A stretch of DNA of 64,000 nucleotides from Bacteroidota bacterium (GCA_030834125.1 JAURFW010000010.1:1-64000), one strand, 5' to 3'. Counted from the stretch's first letter, positions 8,929-19,700 are shown. Made by a program: numbers and translations. Notes: generated by a model from the letters alone, not told the origin.

Positions 8929-10449
8929 GTGACTATATCATTAAGTGCACAAGTGAAGAATTATTTTCTTGGGGGATCTGAAATCTCAGGTGAGGAAATC
9001 AGTATCTCACTTAATACAACCGACAGAGATGATATTTGGATGGCGTTTAATAATAGTCGAGTTTTACATTCTTTAAATGGGGGAAAGCAATGGTTGAACA
9101 TAAAACTAAATCCAGTTCAAGGATTTTATGGTGACCCTGTAATTTACAAGAGTAAGCAAGGCGCAATATATCTGGCTCATTTAGCTAAAAATCCAGAGAA
9201 AAAATGGCCAGAACAATTCGACTGCATTGTATTTGAACGCTCAACGAATGGAGTTGAATTTCATTCTAAAGGCATTGGTAAAAATGGAAACAAAATGCAG
9301 GATAAGCCTTGGTTTTCTGTCGATGAGTTTTCTGAAAGTCCATATTATGGGAATATCTATTTAGCATGGACCGAGTTTGATAAATACGGAAGTGATGCAA
9401 ATTCAGATAGTTCTAGAATTCGCTTGGTGAGCAGCAGTGATTTTGGCGCAAATTTCACTGAACCTATTACTATTTCAGATGTATCGGGCGATGCCCAAGA
9501 TGATGATCAAACTGCCGAAGGAGCTGTAATAACTTCGTTGCACGACGGAACGGTATTGTGTGTTTGGTCTCGAGATGATACTCTTTGGTTAGATAGGAGC
9601 ATGGATGGAGGTAAAACATGGGGGAAAGACCAAGCTCTGTGCAGAATGAAAGGTGGTTGGAGTTATTCCGAAATACCAGGTATGTCAAGAGCTAATGGGC
9701 TCCCTTTCATTTGTTTAGATAAAAAAGGACGAGTTTATATTGTTTATGCTACAGAAAACAACAAAGGTGATTGGGATGTATTTTATCTTTATTCCAAAGA
9801 TGGAAAGTCTTTTACTAACCCGATTAAAGTAAATGATGACAATAGTAATGGTGATCAATTTATGCCTTATATGGAGATGGATAAGAACCTGGGATTTCCT
9901 CGTGTAATATGGTACGACACCAGAAATAGCAAAACAGGAAGATTTGCTCATATTTACACATCAGTTTTAAAAAATAAATGTCCTCAACATAATGTGAATT
10001 TAACGCTTGAACCAATTCCCCTTCCTGGAAGAGATGCTTTTATGGGTGATTATATAGGATTCTCTACCGTAAAGAATGAAGGAGGTTTTGCTGGTGTTAC
10101 TTCAATAAATTCTCAATCAAAAACTAATGGGGTTCTTATATTGGAATGGTTTGGTAAAAAGCCCAAAAGAAATCTTTTTCCACCTTCAATAACGATAAAT
10201 TTGAATGGAAATTCAGATTCTGTTTGGGTGGCATTATGTATTCCATTTGAAAGTTCTTGCACATTTGAATTGAAGATGGGAAATAAGACTGTAATGCAGA
10301 AGTATTATGGGCATGCAGACAGAAGTAATTTTGGTAAATATGAGTTGATGGAGGTGGCTATTCCAAAGAAGATTATCCCGGTTGGAGCCTCAACTTTTAT
10401 ATTAAGTAGAAGTAATAAATCAGTTAAACTTAATTTTTGGTCCGACTGA
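8899..10449 (+). CDS. Exported Asp-box (BNR/sialidase-fold) beta-propeller protein
   Basis: A 516-residue protein of unknown substrate. Residues 1-18 form a short signal peptide ending SLSAQ. Five Asp-box-like motifs are visible at about residues 58-65 (SLNGGKQW), 114-120 (STNGVEF), 178-185 (SSDFGANF), 233-240 (SMDGGKTW) and 298-304 (SKDGKSF), so a six-bladed sialidase-type propeller is expected. A C-terminal ~100-residue segment looks beta-rich. I could not place the arginine triad or tyrosine of true sialidases, so no glycosidase activity is assigned. The C-terminus lacks a recognisable T9SS sorting domain. The next Met in frame is at residue 48, after the signal peptide, so the ATG at 8899 is the believable start although it lies inside the trxB terminator. 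Confidence 0.8.
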   Translation: MRIIAWCLFFVTISLSAQVKNYFLGGSEISGEEISISLNTTDRDDIWMAFNNSRVLHSLNGGKQWLNIKLNPVQGFYGDPVIYKSKQGAIYLAHLAKNPEKKWPEQFDCIVFERSTNGVEFHSKGIGKNGNKMQDKPWFSVDEFSESPYYGNIYLAWTEFDKYGSDANSDSSRIRLVSSSDFGANFTEPITISDVSGDAQDDDQTAEGAVITSLHDGTVLCVWSRDDTLWLDRSMDGGKTWGKDQALCRMKGGWSYSEIPGMSRANGLPFICLDKKGRVYIVYATENNKGDWDVFYLYSKDGKSFTNPIKVNDDNSNGDQFMPYMEMDKNLGFPRVIWYDTRNSKTGRFAHIYTSVLKNKCPQHNVNLTLEPIPLPGRDAFMGDYIGFSTVKNEGGFAGVTSINSQSKTNGVLILEWFGKKPKRNLFPPSITINLNGNSDSVWVALCIPFESSCTFELKMGNKTVMQKYYGHADRSNFGKYELMEVAIPKKIIPVGASTFILSRSNKSVKLNFWSD

Positions 10450-10473
10450 ATTAAAACAAAACCTATTTTTTGG

Positions 10474-10504
10474 TTGCAGAATAAGTGACCTTGTCCTATT
10501 TTTG
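10474..10504 (+). promoter_or_regulatory. Promoter of the PpiD/SurA-like foldase gene
   Basis: TTG (10474-10476), a 20-base spacer and TATTTTTG (10497-10504) match the Bacteroidota -33/-7 arrangement. The leader to the ATG at 10532 would be about 20 bases. Confidence 0.65.
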
Positions 10505-10531
10505 TGACCCTTTTGAATTAGACCTAAATAT

Positions 10532-12691
10532 ATGGCAGTTATACAGAAACTTAGAAATTCCGGTTGGGTAGCAGTTGCAATTGTTGTTGCATTAGTGCTT
10601 TTTATCGTTGGTGATTGGCTCACTGGTAGCAATGGCAATACTACTACAGATGAGGACAGAGATGTAATCGCTGAGTTTGCAGGTGAAAAGTTGCATGAAT
10701 CTCAATTAATCGATATTTCAAACCAATTGGTTGGCGTTTACAGAAGCCAAAATCCTGAATTTCAACTCGACGAGAAAACATCAAACCAGATTATATCTGA
10801 ATCATGGCGTGATTTAGTGGAAACGACAATTTGGGATAAAGAGGTTGAAAATTCTGGAATCTACCTATCAGAATTCGATAAAGCTGCGATGTACAGCCCT
10901 GAGCATCCAAACGAAATAGTTTCCAACATGCCTTTATTCCAAACCAATGGAAAGTATGACGTTGCTAAAGTTGAAGAAGCAAGACAAAATGCAAAAGTTA
11001 ATAAAGATTACAAAGCCTTATTAGGTTTCTTTATTGAGAAATTCAATGGTAGTGAGTTGAGAAACCGCTATTCGTTGTATTTCGCAAAATCTCAGGTATT
11101 TACCACTAAAGTTGAGCAGAAATATAACTTCGTAAAAGCTCAACAGAGCATTAATGGTAAAATGGTAGTTACAAAAATCAGTGATATTGCTGATAAAGAT
11201 GTAACTGTCACTGACGATGATTTACAAGCTTATTTGGATGAACATTCATCTCAGTATAAAATTAAGCAGAACAAGCGTTCTGTGAAGTATGTGATTTTTC
11301 CTATTACGGCCTCTACTCAAGATACTGTGGATACCAAAGAACAAGCGGAGCGTTTTGCTTCAAGCATCGGTAAACAAGTTAAACCTGATACAACCGGTGC
11401 AATTGGTTTTGTTCGCAAGTCTGATCTTGAAAAAGTGGAAGACGCAATAGTTAAGGATTCTCTTTGGGGCGCAGCGGTTGGAGATGTAATTGGACCAGTA
11501 TACGATAAAGGTTTCTATTCTGTGTACCAGAAAGTTTTTGAAGCTGAAGATACAACTCCTGTAGTTAAGGTGGCTCATATCTTGATACCTTTCAAAGGCA
11601 GTTTGCCAAATGGAGAAAATATTACTGATACTTTAATGGCAAATGCAAAAGCTAACGAGGTAATGGGTATGATCATGCAGGGTGAGTCATTTGATGAGCT
11701 TGCTCCTAAATACTCAACCGACCAGGGGTCTTCTTCAACTGGAGGATCATACGGATGGGTGAATCCAGCAGCTGAAAATTATGTACCTGAATACAAGGAG
11801 TTTTGTATGACAGCTAAATCTGGTCAAGTAGGTATTGTAAAAACTCAATTTGGTTTCCATGTAATGAAGATGGTGGAAGGACCAGATTTTAAAAAGATAA
11901 AGTTTGTGATACAATCTTATGAGGTATTACCAGGTACGGAAACAATTGAGAAAGTTTCTACTGCAAGTCGCAAATTTAAAAATCAAGTAAATCCTGAGAA
12001 GCCAGAAACGTTTGACGATGCTTTGTCGAAATTGAGTTTAGTGCCCCGTGTGGAAACTGATGTACCAGAAGATAAAACCTATCTAGGTGGTATACAAGAT
12101 ATTTCATCTATGCAGAATATCAAATTCTGGTTGTTCAATGAAGAACGTTTGAATAATGAAGTATCTGAAATTTTCGCTTTTCCAAATATGCACGTAGTTG
12201 TAAAAATAGATAACGTAAAGAACGAAGGTGAAGCTACTATTGATATGGTTAGAAGTGAAATCGAACCAATTGTTCGTAAACTGAAAAAGGGAGCGATTGC
12301 AGCTGAGAAATTGGCAGCTGCTATTAAATCAGAAGCTGATGTTGAATCTGCGGCGAAAGAATTGAAAGCTGATATTGTGAATCTTGATGGTTTCCGTGCT
12401 AATCAAGCCATGGTGCCTCAATTAGGCCGTGAGCCAAAATTAATTGGTGCTGCCTTTGGTGTTGCTCCTGGCGTTGTGACTAAGCCCATTATTGGAGATA
12501 ACAGCGTTGGAATTATTGTAGGTATGAAAGAAGGTGAAAAGGTTGAGGTTTCAGAATCAATATACAATACTCCTGTTGAAACAAATGTTGAGGCTGAGGT
12601 TAACATGATGTTCAATAGAATTCAAGGTGCCATCAGAGGCGCAGGAAATCTTAAGGATTACCGTTATAAATTCCCTTGGTTTAAAGGTTAA
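10532..12691 (+). CDS. Membrane-anchored periplasmic peptidyl-prolyl isomerase (PpiD/SurA-like)
   Basis: A 719-residue foldase anchored by one N-terminal membrane segment (about residues 12-30, after MAVIQKLRNSGW) with the rest in the periplasm. A SurA-N-like helical chaperone region occupies roughly residues 40-230. A parvulin-type rotamase domain spans about 345-450, from VKVAHILIPF to FGFHVMKM, with the central YGWVNPA. A long C-terminal region follows. This is the PpiD arrangement at slightly greater length. It probably helps proteins leaving SecYEG, including outer-membrane and T9SS components. It has its own promoter and a terminator, so it is monocistronic. Confidence 0.88.
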   Translation: MAVIQKLRNSGWVAVAIVVALVLFIVGDWLTGSNGNTTTDEDRDVIAEFAGEKLHESQLIDISNQLVGVYRSQNPEFQLDEKTSNQIISESWRDLVETTIWDKEVENSGIYLSEFDKAAMYSPEHPNEIVSNMPLFQTNGKYDVAKVEEARQNAKVNKDYKALLGFFIEKFNGSELRNRYSLYFAKSQVFTTKVEQKYNFVKAQQSINGKMVVTKISDIADKDVTVTDDDLQAYLDEHSSQYKIKQNKRSVKYVIFPITASTQDTVDTKEQAERFASSIGKQVKPDTTGAIGFVRKSDLEKVEDAIVKDSLWGAAVGDVIGPVYDKGFYSVYQKVFEAEDTTPVVKVAHILIPFKGSLPNGENITDTLMANAKANEVMGMIMQGESFDELAPKYSTDQGSSSTGGSYGWVNPAAENYVPEYKEFCMTAKSGQVGIVKTQFGFHVMKMVEGPDFKKIKFVIQSYEVLPGTETIEKVSTASRKFKNQVNPEKPETFDDALSKLSLVPRVETDVPEDKTYLGGIQDISSMQNIKFWLFNEERLNNEVSEIFAFPNMHVVVKIDNVKNEGEATIDMVRSEIEPIVRKLKKGAIAAEKLAAAIKSEADVESAAKELKADIVNLDGFRANQAMVPQLGREPKLIGAAFGVAPGVVTKPIIGDNSVGIIVGMKEGEKVEVSESIYNTPVETNVEAEVNMMFNRIQGAIRGAGNLKDYRYKFPWFKG

Positions 12692-12718
12692 GTTCAACCA
12701 ATTAAAAAAAAATATACA

Positions 12719-12746
12719 AAAGGCCATCATTTGATGGCCTTTTTTG
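12719..12746 (+). terminator. Intrinsic terminator after the PpiD-like gene
   Basis: AAAGGCCATC (12719-12728) pairs with GATGGCCTTT (12733-12742) around a 4-base loop and runs into a T-tract (12740-12745). It lies 28 bases after the stop codon. Confidence 0.88.
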
Positions 12747-12756
12747 TTGTTCCGTG

Positions 12757-12787
12757 TTGTTAATCTTTTCGGGTAAATGTATTTTTG
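12757..12787 (+). promoter_or_regulatory. Promoter of the SIS-domain sugar-phosphate isomerase gene
   Basis: TTG (12757-12759), a 20-base spacer and TATTTTTG (12780-12787) fit the -33/-7 consensus. The ATG at 12792 follows the element by exactly 4 bases, so the mRNA is predicted to be leaderless. An in-frame ATG at 12777 lies within the promoter and is rejected as a start. Confidence 0.7.
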
Positions 12788-12791
12788 TTTC

Positions 12792-13775
12792 ATGTCTGAA
12801 ATAACCCATGAATTATCTCTTGAGAACTTCCAAGAACAATTCGAATACGTTTTAAGTAACTACACAAAACATAATAAAAGTATATCAAACTACAATAATA
12901 TCGTTATTGGTGGTTTAGGAGGTAGTGGTATTGGTGGAAGAATTGCACGTTCTTTCTTTTGGAACGAAATGCCCGTACCAGTTGAAGTCTATTCAGATTA
13001 TACTTTACCTGGATATGCCAGTAGTAAAACTTTAGCTATTCTATGTTCTTATTCTGGGAATACTGAAGAAACTTTAACCATGTTTGCTCAAGCTCAGAAA
13101 CGTGGGTGTGATATCATATGCATGGCAGCTGGTGGAACATTATTAAATCTTGCTTCTGAAAATAATTACCCAACTTATACAATAGCTACTGGATATCAAC
13201 CTAGAATGACTCTGGGATTCGCACTAGGTAATTTGTTGATGATTTTAGGTGAGTTAATGGGTAAGGATATGTCTTCTGATCTTGCGAGGATCCAAGATTA
13301 TTTCAAGAATCCTCAATCCACCATTGATCAAGCAAAAGCTTTGCATAACTGCTTCAAATCTACTATTGCTCAAAAATTCGTGGTTGTTACGGATATGGCA
13401 TATGAGGCTGTAGCAATTCGCTTCTGTCAACAAATCCAAGAAAATGGAAAAGGAGAAGGGTTTGTTTCTGTTTTACCTGAAGCAAATCACAACATGATTG
13501 AAAGCTACTACGAAAAACACGATACTAACTTCATATTCTTAGATAGTAAAGGAAATGATAGGGTAACAAAGCGTTTCCAATTTGTAAAGGGTGTTCTTGA
13601 AGACCTTGGAAATAAAGTATATGAATATCCTGTAATTGATTCTTCATTGCAGTCTATTTTTGAAGTGATTCACGCACTAGATTGGTTAAGTATTTGGGCT
13701 TCCAATGATAAAAAAGTAAATAACATGGAAGTTGGAATCATCATGAATTTGAAAGGATTTCTTTCCAAAAACTAG
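12792..13775 (+). CDS. Bifunctional phosphoglucose/phosphomannose isomerase, SIS domain
   Basis: A 327-residue cytoplasmic enzyme that interconverts glucose-6-P or mannose-6-P with fructose-6-P. A first SIS fold begins with IVIGGLGGSGIGGRIARSFF and continues with ILCSYSGNTEETL, the sugar-phosphate-binding Ser/Thr loop. A second SIS-like half carries FCQQIQENGKGEG and LPEANHNMIE, where the Glu and His match the catalytic region of the PGI/PMI family. Length is normal (about 330). I start it at MSEITHEL because the upstream ATG at 12777 is inside the promoter. The metallohydrolase gene follows after 1 base, so they form an operon. Confidence 0.9.
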   Translation: MSEITHELSLENFQEQFEYVLSNYTKHNKSISNYNNIVIGGLGGSGIGGRIARSFFWNEMPVPVEVYSDYTLPGYASSKTLAILCSYSGNTEETLTMFAQAQKRGCDIICMAAGGTLLNLASENNYPTYTIATGYQPRMTLGFALGNLLMILGELMGKDMSSDLARIQDYFKNPQSTIDQAKALHNCFKSTIAQKFVVVTDMAYEAVAIRFCQQIQENGKGEGFVSVLPEANHNMIESYYEKHDTNFIFLDSKGNDRVTKRFQFVKGVLEDLGNKVYEYPVIDSSLQSIFEVIHALDWLSIWASNDKKVNNMEVGIIMNLKGFLSKN

Positions 13776-13776
13776 A

Positions 13777-14538
13777 ATGCGTGTAACGTTTTTAGGCACT
13801 GGTACATCTCAAGGAGTTCCACCTATTGGGTGCGATAGTCCGGTATGTTTAAGTGATAATCCTAAAGACAAGCGTTTACGATCAAGTATATTCTTAGAGG
13901 TCAACGGAAAAAAGTTAGTAATTGATACTGGTCCAGATTTCCGTTATCAAATGATAAGGGCGGGTATAAATGATGTGGATGCCATTTTATTTACTCATGA
14001 ACATCGTGATCACACTGCTGGTTTAGATGATATTCGCCCTATTAATTTCAGAAAGAAGAAAAAAATTCCCGTATTTCTTTCGAATAATGTTCTAACATCT
14101 TTCAAACAACAATACAGTTATTTCTTCATGGAAAACCCATATCCGGGTATTCCTGAACTTGATTTTAAAATTATTGCAAATTCATCATTCAATTTTGAGG
14201 GTATAGAAATAATTCCAATTCAAGTGATGCATTATAAGTTACCAGTATTTGGGTTTAGAATTGGAAATTTTGCATATATAACAGATGCTAATTATATATC
14301 AGAGAAAGAAAAAGTTAAACTTAAAGGAGCAGATATCCTGGTTTTAAATGCCTTACGAAGGGAAAGTCATATCTCTCATTTTACACTTGATGAAGCTACA
14401 AAAATTGCCTTAGAGATTGGGGCGAAACAAACTTATTTCACTCATATGAGTCACCAAATAGGGTTGCATGATGAGGTTTGCGATGAGTTACCTAAAGGTA
14501 TTGATCTAGCTTATGACGGACTTAATTTAATTATTTGA
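13777..14538 (+). CDS. MBL-fold metallohydrolase, PhnP-like
   Basis: A 253-residue metallo-beta-lactamase-fold hydrolase, probably a phosphodiesterase. MRVTFLGTGTSQGVPPIGC opens the domain. The metal-binding motif is THEHRDHTAGLDD, with His74, His76, Asp78 and His79. ITDANYI supplies the bridging Asp, and THMSHQIGLHDEV the C-terminal His. Cys19 and Cys24 with the KRLRSS stretch resemble the structural zinc loop of PhnP, which hydrolyses phosphoribosyl 1,2-cyclic phosphate. No phosphonate genes are nearby, so the physiological substrate is open. It starts 1 base after the isomerase stop. Its 3' end overlaps the convergent porZ end by 8 bases. Confidence 0.85.
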   Translation: MRVTFLGTGTSQGVPPIGCDSPVCLSDNPKDKRLRSSIFLEVNGKKLVIDTGPDFRYQMIRAGINDVDAILFTHEHRDHTAGLDDIRPINFRKKKKIPVFLSNNVLTSFKQQYSYFFMENPYPGIPELDFKIIANSSFNFEGIEIIPIQVMHYKLPVFGFRIGNFAYITDANYISEKEKVKLKGADILVLNALRRESHISHFTLDEATKIALEIGAKQTYFTHMSHQIGLHDEVCDELPKGIDLAYDGLNLII

Positions 14539-16759
14539 TATAAATGAATTTTCCCATTGCAGTTTCGCTGCCATCTTGATTAATTCCAAAAACAAAATAA
14601 ACTCCACTGTTCGGTCTGCTACCATCTAGTCTGTAACCGTCCCAAGTAGCCTTGCTTCCATTTGCTTTGCCTTGATAGACAACTTTTCCTTGTAAATCTG
14701 TAATTCTAATCTCTGCATTAAAAGCCAAACCTTCAATAGTTACGAGCCCATCATATTTAGGAGGGACGGGATTGGGATAAATAACAATTTTACCAAATGA
14801 ATTATCTGCTTCTCCAGCATCATTCCTATATGATATGATACCCTTATTAGTGCCTATAAAAATTTCTCCAGTAGAAGTTATTTGTCCTAAACATAGCACT
14901 TGATTACTTAATAATGGACTGTTTTTTGATGTGAAATGACGTATCACACGCTGCCCGTATTCGTCAACACAAAATAATCCATTCTGAGTAGCAAACCATT
15001 TACGATTACCTCCATCAACTATGATATCTTGTATTATTTCTTCACCCATAAGGTATCCAACGATACCATCTTGCTCAATTATATAGCGATCTACCTTTGG
15101 TTGAGTAAACACATCGCCACCAGCAAAAACATTCAAACCTTGCAAATTCCCTAGCCAAACATAATTGTTCTTATCTACAGCAATTGACAGCACTTCATTA
15201 CTATTGAGACCATTTGATTGTGTTAGTATTCTTTGTTTATCATCTGATCGAGAGGTTAACGATTCACCTTCATTGAAAACTAAAACACCTCCAGAGGCAA
15301 TAGTCATCCATTTGTTGTTATTCTGATCGATGGTTAAAGAAGTTAAATTAGAATAAGGAAGATCAAACGAGTACCAATTGCCAGAAATATCTCGCATATG
15401 TAGAGGCTTTTCGGCATTATAATTAATTACCCATAATTGCCCTTTTTCGTCGATATCAATTCCACCAATATGAATAAAACTGGTATCTCCAATGCGTTTT
15501 AAGGTAGAATTTGTATGATTGATATGTTCAATCACGCTGCCATTCAATATTTCTAGGATTCCCCCTGTATGGGTAGCTACAAAATAATGCTGATTCCATT
15601 TTGAGTAGGCAGTAAAAGTAAAGTCGTACAGATTTTGTATTATTGGTACATGAGGATTACTCTTCCATTGATAATCTCGGAATAAATAGAATCCAGAGGT
15701 GTTATAGGCATTACCAAAAGTACTACTTAAACCACCGCCGGAACATATTAGTGTTTCTCCGCCTTTAGACATTCCAAAAACAGACTGGTTATCTGGACCA
15801 TTAGGCATATATGCTATTTCCCCATTAGGATCTTTCTTTATTACTCCTGGTCCCAATCCTGTACAGAACCAATAAACCCCATCGGTAAACTGCGTTGCAT
15901 GCACCACTAAATTAATAGGTTCCGTATTTGATCCATTTGTTGTGATGTTTTCTATACCACCTGGTCTTACAATATGTAAACCATTTGTGTTTGAAAAAAT
16001 TCGTGCAATTGCATTTTTGCTTACATTCAATGGCTGTATGGCTCCATTTTCGTAAGTATAAACAATACTATCTGAAGCAAAGTAGATTTTATCATTATAC
16101 GTACACAGCTGATTTGCTATAAGATTAGGGAAACGTGTAAGCCATTGATTATAATCATTAAGATTTACCAATCTATTCCAAGGAGCAATGCGAAAACCTG
16201 TGGGAGTTGCAACATATACTGAATCGTTTAAAACTTCAGTTGATAGTACAGCTATCGCACTTCCTCCTTCACCTATAGATGTGTAACTATCGCGAATTTC
16301 TTCTTTTAATAAGTCAACTACCAGCAAGCCAAAATTAGTACTAACTAAAGCGTCGTTATTATGAAATGAAACGTCTAAAATACGCTTATCCCCTTGAAGA
16401 AACTTATCTCTAAACCCTGAAATATCCTTTATTTTTTTGTCGTTTACCAATAGTGAAATATGACCATCTAAGTAACCGATAAATAATATTTTTAAACTTG
16501 GATTATATTCTAAACAGGTAATCTCATTTGCATGAAATCCGGCTGAAGAAAGAAGCAATTCCATTTCTCCAGAATTTGATGTCCTCCAAAAACCATTTGT
16601 TGTAGAGGCATATATAAAATTTTCTGTTGATTCGCAGAACTTTGGATTTCTATAAGATAAGTGTGTTCTCCATTTTCCCGTGGGGATTAACGGATTTACC
16701 TGTGCTGTTAGTATACTTAAAAACAATAAGAGACCTAAAAAAAGAATTCCCTTTTTCAT
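14531..16759 (-). CDS. porZ: T9SS attachment-complex protein PorZ, two-propeller with C-terminal sorting domain
   Basis: A 742-residue outer-surface protein of the type IX secretion system. In Porphyromonas PorZ binds anionic LPS and works with PorU, PorV and PorQ to attach cargo. Residues 1-20 are a signal peptide starting MKKGILFLGLLLFL. GKWRTHLSYRNP opens two seven-bladed propellers of the type also found in hybrid two-component sensors (IYASTTNGFWR, KWFATQNGLFCVDEYG). The last ~85 residues are a type A sorting domain with IYPNP, ITDLQGKVVYQG and NSGVYFV. The ATG at 16759 is preferred to an ATG at 16792, which would overlap sprA and put 11 residues before the signal peptide. It starts 1 base after the sprA stop. 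Confidence 0.87.
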   Translation of the reverse strand: MKKGILFLGLLLFLSILTAQVNPLIPTGKWRTHLSYRNPKFCESTENFIYASTTNGFWRTSNSGEMELLLSSAGFHANEITCLEYNPSLKILFIGYLDGHISLLVNDKKIKDISGFRDKFLQGDKRILDVSFHNNDALVSTNFGLLVVDLLKEEIRDSYTSIGEGGSAIAVLSTEVLNDSVYVATPTGFRIAPWNRLVNLNDYNQWLTRFPNLIANQLCTYNDKIYFASDSIVYTYENGAIQPLNVSKNAIARIFSNTNGLHIVRPGGIENITTNGSNTEPINLVVHATQFTDGVYWFCTGLGPGVIKKDPNGEIAYMPNGPDNQSVFGMSKGGETLICSGGGLSSTFGNAYNTSGFYLFRDYQWKSNPHVPIIQNLYDFTFTAYSKWNQHYFVATHTGGILEILNGSVIEHINHTNSTLKRIGDTSFIHIGGIDIDEKGQLWVINYNAEKPLHMRDISGNWYSFDLPYSNLTSLTIDQNNNKWMTIASGGVLVFNEGESLTSRSDDKQRILTQSNGLNSNEVLSIAVDKNNYVWLGNLQGLNVFAGGDVFTQPKVDRYIIEQDGIVGYLMGEEIIQDIIVDGGNRKWFATQNGLFCVDEYGQRVIRHFTSKNSPLLSNQVLCLGQITSTGEIFIGTNKGIISYRNDAGEADNSFGKIVIYPNPVPPKYDGLVTIEGLAFNAEIRITDLQGKVVYQGKANGSKATWDGYRLDGSRPNSGVYFVFGINQDGSETAMGKFIYIK

Positions 16760-16760
16760 T

Positions 16761-19700
16761 TTAGTTGAATGTGTAGCGTAATTCAATACCAAAATCGGTT
16801 AACGAAGTGTAGAATTGGGTATTGATTTTTGGATCCATTATAGTTCGGTTATAACGAAGTGCTAGATTTATTTTCTGATTTACCTGATAAGTGATAGATG
16901 GAGTAATTTTAATATTGGTCATACCCGCAGTATATCTGTTTACATCTACATCTATTTTTCTAATAATTGTAACATTATCACTAATAGACACTGCTAAATC
17001 AAATCTAAAGTCATTTGGAAGATATAAAGTTTTACCTCTTCTTTTTATAGGAAGGTTTAAACCTGTTACTCTGTAACCTGCAGAAATTTGAATATCATTT
17101 TGTCTCATTTCCGTTAGGTTGAAACTTGCGGCAAATAACTTAAGTACACGAGATCTTTTGTATTCAAAACCTAATGTCCAATTATTGGTAGTAGTAATAT
17201 TAACACCTATCAATGGAAAGAATCCTTCACTAATAGATACATCAGCAATTTGATATTTAGGAATTAAATCTTTTCCAATTTCTGGAGTTTCTTTTTCGTC
17301 GTACTTTAAGTTCCTAGTATAATTTCCAACGCTGTAATTTCCTTTATAGGCGTGCTTAATATTGATATTTGTGAATATATCTTTTAGAATAGGAAGTTGT
17401 GAAAGACCATTATAATTAATATTCCAATTTGGCAATGGAATACTCGGGAATGCACCAATTTCGGATCTTCCCACATCTAAACCTGCATATGCAGCATAGA
17501 ATCCGCCAATTATAACATCTTGGGATGCTTTACTGTAACCCAATGGGAACTTAGTATTTGTATCAATAACTGTTCCTGAGAATCTAGGATCTGCCAGTTG
17601 AAGGCGTTGCGCTACTGTATACCTATTATCTACAAAACTTTGAAAAACAGGGTTTGGATAATTCGACTCACCAGATTTAATATCTTTAACAAAGTGTGTA
17701 TTAATAAATAATCCTGTAACCGAGTAGGTCCCGGTTTCCGTTAAACCTTGGTCCATCCATTCAAACCCATCGTATTTGAAAATACTCTGCATACCTCTAG
17801 TTTCACTTCTATTTATATCTAATCTAATTCTAAAGGCCTTAATGGGTTCAATAGTTATGCTACCCGTAATATTTTGAGTGAAGTTATTTTTATAAAAATT
17901 GGATTGTCTTGGATCTTGTTTAAGGGCATTTTCTGCAGCTAAATTGTAACGTAAGTTAGGATCTTGAATACCAAATACGAATGGTAAACCAGGTTGTAAA
18001 TGTTTAAAGTTTTGTCCAAAATAATCGGGAGTATGCGAAAATCCTGGCATCATTGTAGTTTCCTTTCGGGTGTATGTAAGGTTAGCATTTTTAACCATGG
18101 TAATTAAATCGCCGACCATAACCAATAACGGATTTGGTTTTTTACTTACGGGTTTGTCATCTTTTGAATCAGCATCACCATCCTTCCCATCACGCGAAAC
18201 TGATCTTCGGCTTATATTCTTTGGTCTATTGTAATCCTTCAACCATGGTATTTTGGAATATAACTGTGTTAAATTAAACTGGGTAGTAATATTTATATCC
18301 TGACTATTTTGAATCGTGTTACCTAAAGTTGAAAATGCGGGTGGTGCTTGTTGCCACTCATAACTACCTGTATAATTTACGCTTGAGTTAATCCAACGCA
18401 AAATTCCAATTTTAGAGAAGGGTAGAGTATAGGTAACATTTGTATTTTGGTAGAATCTTGTCATCCTTCCAAAGCCCCTAAATTCAGATAAAATTGAGTC
18501 TTGTTTTTCTTTACTATCTATTGCTCCAAAAGGCTCTTGAATTCTAGCCTCTACGTTAGCTGCATAGGTTATGTTTAATGAACGAGCCAAGGGTAGTGAT
18601 AAATTGAAATTTCTATTTAAGGTGAAATTTTTATCATACAATCTAGGGTTAATCTGTACGAAGTTATTATTGTTTCTTGCTTGGTTTTCGCTGTATAATC
18701 GATTCAGTTGAAGTTGAGAAGTGAAAGAGGACGGTATTAAATTAAAGTTGAAATCCTTTAATAGTTGTAGATGTTTATTTCTTATTTTCCTAAACGGTTG
18801 AATGAATTGGGTATTTAAGGAATAGACATAACCTAGTGTTGCTTGTGTTGTATTAATAAAATATTCTTCAATTTGTTGATTACGTCTATATTGACTCTGA
18901 TAACTGTAACTTCCATTAAAATTGGAAATATCCCAGGGGTATTTTTTACCTGAGCCTGTTTTGGCTACTTTAAAGTTATTAATATTAAAGCTAAATAAGG
19001 AATTGTAATCTTCAGCTGCCTTTCTTAATTCATCGCGCACTGCTAGGTTCGTAAGCTGATTCAAGTAAGGTTCTAGTTCAATATCTGGGTTTAATGGATT
19101 GAATTTAGGTTGAATAAAGTTTTCAGACCATCCCAAATATACAGGAATACTTACACCCGCTTTTTGAGGGAAAAATTTACCAAACTCTAAATTAGAGGCA
19201 ATATCGTAGTTGTAATTATTAGAAAGACTTCGATCATTCAATTTTTTATCTACATCTCCAAAACCAATTGTTCTGATAGAACCAGCCATATTAAGTTGAC
19301 CAAAATCTGCAAGCTGGGCTTGTAGGTTTGCTAGTGCTGCCCAACCGCCACCATTGGCAATATCTTTAACGCGAAGTTCATTAGTCCAAACCTCAAAACA
19401 TTGAGGGACATTAGAATTATTTTTAACACCAACCATCATTACTCGAATATTAGATAAATCTGGCAATCCCATTACTGTGATCTTACCTTTTTCAATAGGT
19501 CTTACGTAGGGTGCTGTCATTGGCCAACTCGCATTTTGTCTAGCCAATTTTAGGTCAAATAATTTTTGAAATTCAAGGTCAATAAAATTATCATCAGGCC
19601 ACACCAATTTGTCTGCATTGGAAAGATTTGCGTTTACAAAACCGCGAGTCATTTTCAAGGGAACCTCGTACTCATAATAGTTATTGCTTAAATCTGTTCC

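Noticed and set aside
8899-10449. Call of the Asp-box protein as an active exo-alpha-sialidase
   Set aside because: Asp boxes show the fold only; the arginine triad and nucleophile tyrosine could not be identified.
14531-16759. porZ read as a hybrid two-component sensor because of its propeller repeats
   Set aside because: There is no kinase or receiver domain; a signal peptide and a T9SS sorting domain are present, and the gene follows sprA.
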